Source of the DNA: Rhabdothermincola_A sp041688815 | GTDB taxonomy: Bacteria > Actinomycetota > Acidimicrobiia > Acidimicrobiales > Acidimicrobilacustridaceae | NCBI GenBank assembly: GCA_041688815.1 | Contig: JBDNHK010000062.1 | Location: forward strand, 1 to 61,458 | Length of the DNA stretch: 61,458 bases | Direction of reading: 5' to 3' | Part shown: positions 17,257 through 25,072 of the stretch, piece after piece | Numbering within the stretch: the first letter of the stretch is position 1 | Layout of the letters: each line of letters opens with the position of its first letter | Notes under the pieces: generated by a model | What the model was told of the DNA's origin: nothing | Seen by the model: the letters and a program-made list of their open reading frames with translations, nothing else | The model's database searches: none | Program-made: the position numbers and the translations under genes

Positions 17257-18578
17257 GACGCGCTCGACCCCGTCGCGGGGGCGGCGACGGCACCGACCGA
17301 CGCCGACGCCGCGCCGGCACGGGCCGGGTCGCTCAGGCGGAGCAGCAAGGCCAGCAGGACGTAGTTCACGACGAGCGAGGAACCGCCGTAGGACACGAAC
17401 GGCAACGTGACTCCGGTGAGCGGGAGGAGCCGGGTGACCCCGGCGATGATGACGAAGGCCTGCACGCCGAGCAGCAGCGTGAGCCCGGTGGCCAGGAGCT
17501 TGTCGAAGGCGTGGTCGGCGACCAGGGCGATCCGTAGGCCGGCACCGACCATCAACAGGAACGCCATGATGACGAGGGTGCCGCCGAGCAGCCCGAGCTG
17601 CTCGGCCACGACGGCGAAGATGAAGTCGTTCTCACTGGCCGGGATCCGGACCTGGCCACCGAGACCGAGCCCGGTTCCGACCACGCCCCCGAAGGCCATG
17701 GCGAACAGACCCTGGATGATCTGGTACCCGGACCCGCTCGGGTCCTTCCACGGGTCGATCCAGATCTCGACCCGGGTCTGCACGTGCCCGAACATGCGCC
17801 ACGCGACGTAGGCGCCCGCCGCGAAGAGGCCCGCGCCGAGAACGAGGAACGACGGCCGCTCGGTGGCCACCCAGAGCATCACCACGAACAGGGTGAAGAA
17901 CAAGAGCGAGGACCCGAGGTCCTTCTGGTACACCATCACCACGAGCGACACGAGCCAGGCGATGACGACGGGACCGAGGTACTTGGGGTCGGGCAGGCGC
18001 AACGGCCCAACCTTCCAGACGCTGGTGGCGATGAGTTGGCGTTGGTCGGCCAGATAAGCGGCGAAGAAGAGGGCGAGCACCACCTTCGCCACCTCACCGG
18101 GTTGGAAGTTGACCGGGCCGACGGCCACCCAGATGCGGCTGCCATTGATGGTCTTGCCGATGCCCGGAAGCAACGGCATGAGGAGCAGGCCCAGGCCGAC
18201 GAGGGCGAACGTGTAGCGGTAACGCTCGAGGGCCCGTGGGCGCCTCACCACCACGAGGGTGGCGACGAAGGCGGCGATACCGATCGCGGTCCACACCGCT
18301 TGTTGCCGGGCCAACTGTTCGTCCAGCCCGGCGATGATCACGTAGCCGAGACCGTTCAAGAGTGCCGCCACCGGGAGCAGAATCGGGTTGGCATCGGGGG
18401 CCAGGCGACGTAGAGCGACGTGAGCGAGCAGCAGGAGCCCTAGCACGATGACGAGGAACGGGATGATGTTCGGGGGGATGCGGGCGTCAGCCCCGAGGCT
18501 GGCCAGCACGTAGGCGGCCGTCGTGATGATCACCACCAGGAGCATGAGCCCCAGTTCGGCGTTGCGCCGATTCGTCAC
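17253..18578 (-). CDS. rodA: SEDS-family peptidoglycan polymerase (RodA/FtsW)
   Basis: A 441-residue polytopic protein with about eleven to twelve membrane helices and the SEDS signature near the C-terminus, GVTLPFVSYGGSSL. SEDS proteins polymerise glycan strands from lipid II. Pairing with PbpA, by a GTGA overlap at each end (with pstP and pbpA), supports RodA rather than the FtsW of the dcw cluster. The C-terminal tail is a short Ala/Ser-rich segment. Confidence 0.94.
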   Translation of the reverse strand: MTNRRNAELGLMLLVVIITTAAYVLASLGADARIPPNIIPFLVIVLGLLLLAHVALRRLAPDANPILLPVAALLNGLGYVIIAGLDEQLARQQAVWTAIGIAAFVATLVVVRRPRALERYRYTFALVGLGLLLMPLLPGIGKTINGSRIWVAVGPVNFQPGEVAKVVLALFFAAYLADQRQLIATSVWKVGPLRLPDPKYLGPVVIAWLVSLVVMVYQKDLGSSLLFFTLFVVMLWVATERPSFLVLGAGLFAAGAYVAWRMFGHVQTRVEIWIDPWKDPSGSGYQIIQGLFAMAFGGVVGTGLGLGGQVRIPASENDFIFAVVAEQLGLLGGTLVIMAFLLMVGAGLRIALVADHAFDKLLATGLTLLLGVQAFVIIAGVTRLLPLTGVTLPFVSYGGSSLVVNYVLLALLLRLSDPARAGAASASVGAVAAPATGSSAS

Positions 18579-19906
18579 GGGGTGAAGACCGGCGCCACCG
18601 GGGCACCCGGATCGACGGCACCCGGGTCGGTCGCGGCCGGCGCCAGGGCAGCCGGATCGACGGGCAAGGTGCTGGCCGTCGTGGTGGTCGCCGGTCGGGT
18701 CGTGGTGGTGGTCGTCGACATGGCGAACTGGTCGAGGAGGTTCTCGACGTAACGCTGGGCCTCGGCCAGCGTCGGCTGTTCACGACCGACCTGGATGTCG
18801 AGGCGCGCCGCCGCCGGCACCTGGTCGGCCGACAACGGGGTGACCTCGACCAGCTCGGGGGAGATCCACAGCACCCCCCCGGGCTTACCCTGATAAATGG
18901 CCACCTGCTGGCCGTCGAAGGTGACGTAGTAGGTGCTCGTACCGGTCCAGTACACCGCGCCGACCGCGGCACCGATGATGGCGACGAAGGCCACCACGAA
19001 CAACGCCACCCGCCAGGTGAAACGACTGTGCGGCCGATCGCCTCCTCGTCGTCGACGGCGCCGGGGCTCGCCGTCGACCGACGCGTCCCCGCCAACGGCG
19101 CGGGCCGCGACGGACTCGCCCGACGGGGTGAGCGCCACGACGGGCGACACCCGGGTCACCCCAGGGGCGGCCGCCGGGTCGCGACCGCTGTCGTCGACGA
19201 CGTCGACGATGATGCAGGTGATGTTGTCGCGGCCCCCCGACTCGTTGGCCAGACGTATGAGCTCGCGGGCCGCCTCGCCGGGGTCGGCCAGGCGTCGCAG
19301 CGTCGCGGCCAGCCGGTTGTCGTCGACCTCGTTGAACAGCCCGTCGCTACAGATCAGGTAGCGATCGCCGACGATGGGGACGATCTCCCACGAGTCGACC
19401 ATCACCGCTTTGTCGATGCCGAGCGCCCTGGTGAGGATGTTGCGCTGCGGGTGGACCGCCGCCTCGGCCCGGGTGAGCCGACCCTGGCGTTCCATGGTGG
19501 CGACGAGGCTGTGGTCCTCGGTGATCTGCGTGAGCTCGCCCTCGGACAGGAGATAGAGCCGTGAGTCGCCGACGTTGACGACGGCGATGGCGTCGCTCCC
19601 CCCCGAGTCGACGAGGGCCATCGCGCACAGCGTGGTGCCCATGCCCTCGAGGCCGTGGTCGGCTCCGGCCTGGGCCACGACGGCGTGGTTGGCCTCCTGC
19701 ACGGCTTGCACCAGCACATCGGTGCCGGCCGCGGTGAAGGCCGACCGCAGCGTGCTCACCGCCACTCCACTCGCCACCTCGCCGCCTCGGTGCCCACCCA
19801 TGCCGTCGGCCACGGCGAACAGTCCGTCGACGGCGAGCACGGCGTCCTCGTTGGCCGAGCGGACCCGGCCGGTGTCGGTGGCGTCACCCCAGGCGAACCT
19901 GGTCAC
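18575..19906 (-). CDS. pstP: PP2C-type serine/threonine phosphatase
   Basis: A 443-residue membrane-anchored phosphatase. The PPM domain covers about residues 1-240: the metal-binding motifs include SANEDAVL, ADGMGGHRGGEVAS and VNVGDSRLYL, and NESGGRDNITCIIVDV closes the site. A basic segment precedes a membrane helix near residues 296-316, and the outside portion ends in a Thr-rich linker and an Ala/Pro-rich tail. It reverses PASTA-kinase phosphorylation. The GTG start overlaps the fhaB stop. Confidence 0.95.
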   Translation of the reverse strand: MTRFAWGDATDTGRVRSANEDAVLAVDGLFAVADGMGGHRGGEVASGVAVSTLRSAFTAAGTDVLVQAVQEANHAVVAQAGADHGLEGMGTTLCAMALVDSGGSDAIAVVNVGDSRLYLLSEGELTQITEDHSLVATMERQGRLTRAEAAVHPQRNILTRALGIDKAVMVDSWEIVPIVGDRYLICSDGLFNEVDDNRLAATLRRLADPGEAARELIRLANESGGRDNITCIIVDVVDDSGRDPAAAPGVTRVSPVVALTPSGESVAARAVGGDASVDGEPRRRRRRGGDRPHSRFTWRVALFVVAFVAIIGAAVGAVYWTGTSTYYVTFDGQQVAIYQGKPGGVLWISPELVEVTPLSADQVPAAARLDIQVGREQPTLAEAQRYVENLLDQFAMSTTTTTTRPATTTTASTLPVDPAALAPAATDPGAVDPGAPVAPVFTP

Positions 19907-20394
19907 TGCAGCTCCAGCACGGTGTTACCCACCTGCACCCGGTCGCCCCGCCTGATCACCATCGGCCCGGCCACCTTCTGCCGGTTCATCCAGGTGCCGT
20001 TGGTCGAACCGAGATCCTCGACCATCCACTGCCCTTCACGGGGGAAGACGCGCGCGTGGATCTGCGAGACGTACGTGTCGTCGACGGTGATCTGGCAACC
20101 AGCGGCGCGCCCGATGGACGCTTCGTGGCCGAGCGGATAGCTCCTTCCCCGCTGGGCTGCGGGCTCCACGACCACGAGTTGGGGCACGGCTTTGGCCATC
20201 TTCTCGGCCGCCTTGCGGGCCTGGCGAGACACGGGCGCGTCCACGGTGGCAGCCGCCGGTGCGCCGCCGGCCGGGAGCGGCGGTGACACCGGAGTGCGGA
20301 GTTCCGCCCACACCGCCCGCACCACCCGGAAGAAGAACAGATAGAGCAGGGCCAACAGGCAGAGCTTCAGGAGGAAGAGAAGCTGGTCGGACAC
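19903..20394 (-). CDS. fhaB: FHA domain protein FhaB
   Basis: A 163-residue protein from the GTG at 20394, chosen because the N-terminal helix LLFLLKLCLLALLYLFFF then sits at the start; upstream codons of the same frame overlap fhaA. A linker of about 40 residues leads to a forkhead-associated domain (IGRAAGCQITV, HARVF, VEDLGSTNGTW), which binds phosphothreonine peptides from the cluster's kinase. In mycobacteria FhaB (FipA) links the kinases to FtsZ and FtsQ. Four-base spacing to fhaA and overlap with pstP show a single operon. Confidence 0.9.
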   Translation of the reverse strand: MSDQLLFLLKLCLLALLYLFFFRVVRAVWAELRTPVSPPLPAGGAPAAATVDAPVSRQARKAAEKMAKAVPQLVVVEPAAQRGRSYPLGHEASIGRAAGCQITVDDTYVSQIHARVFPREGQWMVEDLGSTNGTWMNRQKVAGPMVIRRGDRVQVGNTVLELQ

Positions 20395-20398
20395 CCGA

Positions 20399-21067
20399 TC
20401 ACGAGGCCTGGAAGGTGAGACGGACGTTGCCGAAGCCCAGCTCGTCGCCGTCGTGCAGTTCCCGTTCGGTGATGCGCACACCGTTCACCCGGGTGCCGTT
20501 GGTCGACCCGAGATCGACGAGCACGAAACCGTCGGCCCTCGGTTGGATCTCGGCGTGGCGACGGCTGACGTTGACGTCGACGACGGTGATGTCGCACTCG
20601 GGAAGCCGCCCGACGCTGACCGTGGCCTCGCGCAGCACGTAGCGCTCCCCTGTCGGGAGCATCAGCGATCCGGCGCCGGTGCCGCCCGGGCCCTCCCGCA
20701 GACGAGCCTCGACGGCGAAGGTGCCGGTGCGCTGCGCGGGATCGACGACCAGCTCGACCTCGACCGGACCGAGGAACCCATAGGACTCGTCGCGGGCGTG
20801 TTCGCGGGCGGCGTCACACAGCTCACGACAGAGCGTGTCGGCGATGTCGGCGAAGGCGTCGTGGTCGTCCTCGGAGATGCGCACGGTGAACGAGTTGGGG
20901 GCGATCACCCGCTTGCGGACGTCGACAGAACGGTTGTCGTCCATCTCCCGGGTGAGACGGCGCCCGATCTCGATCGGCCGCACTCCGCTCTTGAAGACAC
21001 GGGAGAACACACCCTCCACGGCATGCTCCAGCCGACGTTCGAACGCCTTGAGTCCCACGCTCGACAC
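20399..21067 (-). CDS. fhaA: FHA domain protein FhaA (DUF3662 plus FHA)
   Basis: About 222 residues from the GTG at 21067 (GTG 21058 is also possible). Residues 5-120 form the DUF3662 domain, recognisable from LKAFERRLEHAVEGVFSR and RPIEIGRRLTREMDDN. The C-terminal FHA domain (VGRLPECDITV, SRRHAEI, LVDLGSTNGTRVNG) binds phosphothreonine. In mycobacteria FhaA binds the phosphorylated pseudokinase domain of MviN (MurJ) and restrains wall synthesis. It is the first gene of the fhaA-fhaB-pstP-rodA-pbpA(-pknB) operon, divergent from tRNA-Leu. The linker between domains is much shorter than in the mycobacterial protein. Confidence 0.9.
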   Translation of the reverse strand: MSSVGLKAFERRLEHAVEGVFSRVFKSGVRPIEIGRRLTREMDDNRSVDVRKRVIAPNSFTVRISEDDHDAFADIADTLCRELCDAAREHARDESYGFLGPVEVELVVDPAQRTGTFAVEARLREGPGGTGAGSLMLPTGERYVLREATVSVGRLPECDITVVDVNVSRRHAEIQPRADGFVLVDLGSTNGTRVNGVRITERELHDGDELGFGNVRLTFQAS

Positions 21068-21124
21068 GTTACCCAGCGGGCTGTCGCCGCCGTCGCCAGC
21101 TCCCCGCCGCGCCGGCCGGTTCGA

Positions 21125-21152
21125 TTCGTGACCGTCACGGACAGGCGATACT
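21125..21152 (+). promoter_or_regulatory. Probable tRNA-Leu promoter
   Basis: GATACT at 21147-21152 is a good -10 candidate 17 bases before the tRNA 5' end, with TTCGTG at 21125-21130 as a weak -35 (16-base spacer). GTGAC-C-GTCAC at 21128-21138 is a perfect short palindrome overlapping the -35 and spacer; it may matter for fhaA on the other strand. Confidence 0.4.
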
Positions 21153-21168
21153 CTCGGCGCGTTCACTC

Positions 21169-21255
<87 letters not shown>

Positions 21256-21319
21256 GCGCCGCGTCGGGTCGGCGTGGGTCCCGGAATGCCCGCAGGGGGC
21301 GACGGGATCGAACCGACCC

Positions 21320-21409
21320 ATGGGCTACAACGACGCACCCGAGGGGTGGTGGCGGGAGTTCGTGGCGGCCACCCCGCCCCGCACCGCCGAGCGGGCCATC
21401 GCCGACTGA
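21320..21409 (+). pseudogene. Short possible fragment of a pyridoxamine-oxidase-like (PPOX) protein
   Basis: A 29-codon frame beginning with ATG and ending in TGA, whose product contains PEGWWREFVAA followed by PPRTAERAIAD. The beginning resembles the start of F420-dependent PPOX-class oxidoreductases, which would continue for about 100 more residues with a LATVR strand; here it stops at once. It lies 65 bases after tRNA-Leu at the edge of a series of broken genes. The match is short, so a chance frame is possible. Confidence 0.3.
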
Positions 21410-21451
21410 AGGGCCACCGCCACTGTCGCAAGCCGTGAGTAACTTTTCGAC

Positions 21452-22860
21452 GTGACGTTCCGACTGACGGTGGCGGCGTCGTTGGGGCCGCTGGCCGTCG
21501 CTTCGTCCCCGAAGCCGCGTGGCGGCACGGCCTGCGGCTCGGTGTGGCCGCTCGACACCAACTACCGGTCCGACGCCCGCCTACTGGGCGCGCTCGAGCA
21601 CGTCTTCGGGGGCTACGCCTTCGGGGGCTACGACTTCGGCGACGACGCCGTGCGCTTCCATCCCGTGCGCGCCGAGGCCCCCGATCGCCCCGACGGCCTC
21701 GTCGGTGCCGGACCACCGCTCGAGCTCCGCTGCGTCCCGGACGACTTCTCCACCGTGCCCGCGGCTCGTTCCTTCGTCGTGCCCGACCTCGTGACCGAAG
21801 TGGTGCGACTGCTCGAGTCGGTGCAGATCAGGGACAACGAGACACCACGAGCCCTCCGACCGTCCGACATCGCCGGGCTCGTGCGTTCGAACGTCGATGC
21901 CGCCGTCTATGCCGATGCGCTGGCCGCCGCTGGTGTTCCCGACGCGAGCAGTCCTTCCGACAGCATCGCCGAGAGCGCCGCCGCTCGGCAGTGGCGCACC
22001 CTGCTTCGTGCCCTCGAGCGGCCGGCCGCCATCGGGCCTGCGAAGGCCGCCATGCTCGGCTGGTTCATCGAGGGCGACGCGACCACGGTCGCCGCGCTCG
22101 ACGACGAGTCGACAGCGGCACTGCTCGATGAGCTCCGAGCAGGCGGCCGAGTCCCGGCGTCTCTTGTACGTAGCCTTCACCCGTGCCAAACACCGGTTGG
22201 TGGTGTGGTGATCGCCGAGTGCACAGAAATGAGCGAACCCCACCCCGCTCAGTCACCTACTGACGCACGCGTGCGGGTCCGGGGCCACCGACGTCGACCC
22301 CGTCGCCCTCGCCCGCGGCAGCGCTGACACCATCGCCATGAGTCCCGTCGCCCCCAACGATCGGCGGGGCGTGGTCAGCCGACTCGGCCCGCAGACCGAA
22401 CCCCTTTCCGCCGCCGAGGTCACCAGGACCCCGGAGGAGCCCCCGGCCGTCGGTGGCACGAACGAGCTGGACCCGGAAGATGAAACCGCCGCGACGGGCG
22501 GTGGGGTCGAGATCGAGCCCGGTGCCCCATTGCCGCTCACCGGCGCGCCGGGCGGCACTGCCTTCGGCACCCTGGTCCACACTGTGCTCGAGCGACTCGA
22601 CTTCGCGATGCCCGACCTGCGCGACGAACTTCGCTCCGCCTGCGCCGAGGCGCTGCGCCACCGCCGTGTGGCGGTGGCCGCGAACGATCTGGCCGATGCG
22701 CTGCTCCCGGCGCTCGACGGCCCGTTGCTCTATCTCGAGCGCTACCGCGACCTCGAAGCCCGTCTCGCCGACGAGGCCGCGCTGCGCGCCGCCATCGAGC
22801 GGCGGGTGGTACGGGCCAGTGGCCTCGGTGCCCGCCCCTGGCCGACCCCCGGCCCCTGAC
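21452..22860 (+). pseudogene. Degraded recB (RecBCD nuclease-helicase beta subunit)
   Basis: Three pieces of an actinobacterial RecB survive in the correct order. (1) 21535-22130: LDTNYRSDARLLGALEHVF and downstream helicase 2A sequence. (2) In another frame, about 22130-22211: ESRRLLYVAFTRAKHRLVVW, which is helicase motif VI, ending in TGA. (3) About 22520-22730: PLTGAPGGTAFGTLVHTVLE and DFAMPDLRDEL, the start of the RecB nuclease domain. Lost are the Walker A and 1A/1B regions, the stretch between 2A and motif VI, and the nuclease catalytic residues. Frame changes at the joins and a stop inside show it cannot make RecB. No recC or recD is adjacent. Confidence 0.8.
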
Positions 22861-23026
22861 AAGGGCCTGGGCGCCGACCGATCGGGGCTGAACGGCGGAC
22901 CAACACCCGGTTCCCAGCCCGACACCCGACCGGAGTTGTCCCGCCCCGCCGGTAGGTTGCCCGTGGTCCGAGCGGCGCCCCCGGACCGACCGATGAGATC
23001 GGGCGCGTCCAGGAGTCGAGATCCCC

Positions 23027-23905
23027 ATGGCCGTCACCACCACCTACGCGGTCGAGGCCCAGGGCCTCATCAAGAGCTTCGGCGACACCAAGGCGCTGTG
23101 CGGCTTCGACATCGTGGTCGAACCCGGCACGGTGCTCGGCATGCTCGGCCCCAACGACGCCGGGAAGACCACCACCGTGCGCATCCTCGCCACGTTGCTC
23201 AAGCCCGACTCCGGTCGGGCCTTCATCGACGGCATCGACGTCGTGGCCGACCCGCGAGGCGCCCGGTCGAGGATCGGGCTCACCGGCCAGTAAGCGGCCG
23301 TCGATGAGCGCCTCACCGGCGCCGAGAACCTCGAACACGTGGGCCGGCTCTTCCACATGCCCGTCACCGACGCCCGCCACCGGGCCCGTGAGTTGCTCGA
23401 CCGGTTCGACCTGACCGAAGCCGGCGACCGCGTGGTGAAGGGCTACTCGGGCGGAATGCGTCGCCGCCTCGACATCGCCATGAGTCGCATCTCGCGCCCA
23501 TCGGTGCTGTTCCTCGACGAAGCCGAGCGACTGGCCGGCAACATCATGGTCATCGATCGCGGCACGTGCATCGCCGAGGGCACGGCCACCGAACTGAAGC
23601 GCGACATCGGCGGCGACCGCGTCGAGGTCACCCTTGCCCGCAACGAAGATCTGGCCCGCACCACCGAGCTGCTGCGCCCGCGCGCCACCGGCGCCGGTTC
23701 GGTCGACGAGAAGGCCCGCACCGTGTGCATCCCGGTCACCGACACCCACAAGCTGGTTCCGCGCATCGTGCGCGAACTCGATGACGACGGCATCGAGGTC
23801 CTCGACGTCGTCATCCGTCGCCCCACCCTTGACGACGTGTTCCTGCAACTCACCGGGCACGGCGCCGAAGAGATCACCGCCGATCCCGACGAGGACGCAT
23901 CGTGA
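23027..23905 (+). pseudogene. Broken DrrA-type ABC transporter ATP-binding gene
   Basis: A single continuous frame of 293 codons apart from one internal TAA (23291-23293). It reads as an antibiotic-resistance (DrrA/DRA1) ATPase: GLIKSFGDTKAL, Walker A GPNDAGKTTT (usual GPNGAGKTTT), Q-loop GLTGQ followed by TAA where tyrosine is usual, signature GYSGGMRRRLDIA, and a normal C-terminal DRA1 domain to LTLDDVFLQLTGH-like sequence. A second lesion is an in-frame deletion: Walker B LFLDE is joined directly to AERLAGNIMVIDRG, removing the D-loop and H-loop region (about 40-50 residues). Either lesion alone should abolish transport. ATGA-type overlap with the permease shows a former operon. Confidence 0.85.
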
Positions 23906-24752
23906 GTACCGAGACCACCCTGCCCACCCCCGCGTCAACGGCACCGATGGCCACCCCGGTCGGCCACGAGGTGCCTCACGGCCCCGTCTGGATCTGGCGC
24001 GACAGCTGGACCGAAGCCCTGCGCCACCTCAAGATCGTCCCGCGCAACCCCGAGCTGCTGATCTTCGCCACCATCCAGCCGATCATGTTCGTGCTGCTGT
24101 TCAACTATGTGTTCGGCGGCGCCATCGGGCCCATCCCGGGGTACGACAACTACGCGCAGTACCTGCTCCCGGGCGTGTTTGCCCAGACCGTGCTGTTCGG
24201 CTCGGCCTTCACCGGCATCGGCGTCGCCGAGGATCTCCAGAAGGGCCTCATCGAACGTCTCCGCTCTCTGCCGATGTTCCAGCCCGCGGTGCTCATCGGG
24301 CGCACCATCTCCGACCTGGTGCGCAACGTCTTCACCTTTGTCGTCATGTTCGTCGTGGGTCTGCTCATCGGCTTCCGCCTCGGCGGCACCTCGGCGCGGC
24401 CATCGGCGCCACCGGGCTGCTGTTGGCCTTCAGCTACTCGTTCTCGTGGATCCAGGCCTACATCGGCATGTCGGTGAAGTCCGTCGAGGCGGCCAACTCG
24501 GCCGGGTTCATCTGGATGTTCCCCCTCACCTTCATCTCCTCGGCCTTCGTGAGCACGGCCACCATGCCCACCTGGTTGGCCACCATCGCCGACGCCAACC
24601 CCTTCACCCAGCTGACCGACGCCACCCGCGCCGTGTACAACAGTCAGGACCCAGGCTCGGCCCTCTGGATCTCCATCGCCTGGGCGATCGGCATCACCGC
24701 GGTCTTCGCCACCCTCGCCTGCCGCAAGTTCAACCGCACCAACGCCGCCTGA
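23902..24752 (+). pseudogene. Frameshifted DrrB-type ABC transporter permease gene
   Basis: The partner of the broken ATPase. The first frame (23902-24390) encodes an ABC-2 permease N-terminus with PRNPELLIFATIQPIMFVLL and FTGIGVAEDLQKGLIERLRS. Near 24385-24395 homology moves to another frame, which continues GAAIGATGLLLAFSYSFSW and finishes normally with ADANPFTQLTDATRAVY and ACRKFNRTNAA at 24752. The unshifted frame would stop at 24477 after nonsense sequence. One indel thus separates two halves that together have full length (about 283 residues). The unmutated ends suggest recent decay, or a sequencing error to be excluded. Confidence 0.85.
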
Positions 24753-25072
24753 CCCTGGGTTCCGTTCCGACGCCGGTAGCCGATACACTTCTCGACGTTG
24801 GTCCAGGCCTCATCGATGACAGCCGACCGGACCCCCGTACGCCGAGACCGGCGTCGCTGCGGCGACATCGGGGCATCGGCCCGATCGGCCCCGAGTGCTG
24901 ATCGGCTCCCCCGCCCACCACCGGGTGTGCCGGGAGGTCGGGCCGACGACCACAGAGCAGTTCCCGGGCGCCCGGACGCGCCGCCCGGGACCGCCGGGAG
25001 AGACGCTCCCGGGAGGACCGAGGCGACACCAGACGCTCGGCCGAGGGTGAACAGGAAGCGGAACCGACACCA
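24753..25072 (+). promoter_or_regulatory. 320-bp gene-free leader of the SNF2 helicase gene
   Basis: No credible gene here. TACACT at 24783-24788 is a possible -10 box, which would give a leader of about 280 bases. The leader contains several GC-rich inverted repeats; the clearest is CCGGGAG-AGACG-CTCCCGG (24994-25012). No T-tract follows, so it is not an intrinsic terminator. I do not recognise a riboswitch class. Confidence 0.35.

Noticed and set aside
24753..25072. Structured leader of the helicase gene as a riboswitch
   Set aside because: Hairpins are GC-rich repeats expected at this composition; no known aptamer core or terminator-antiterminator pair is visible.
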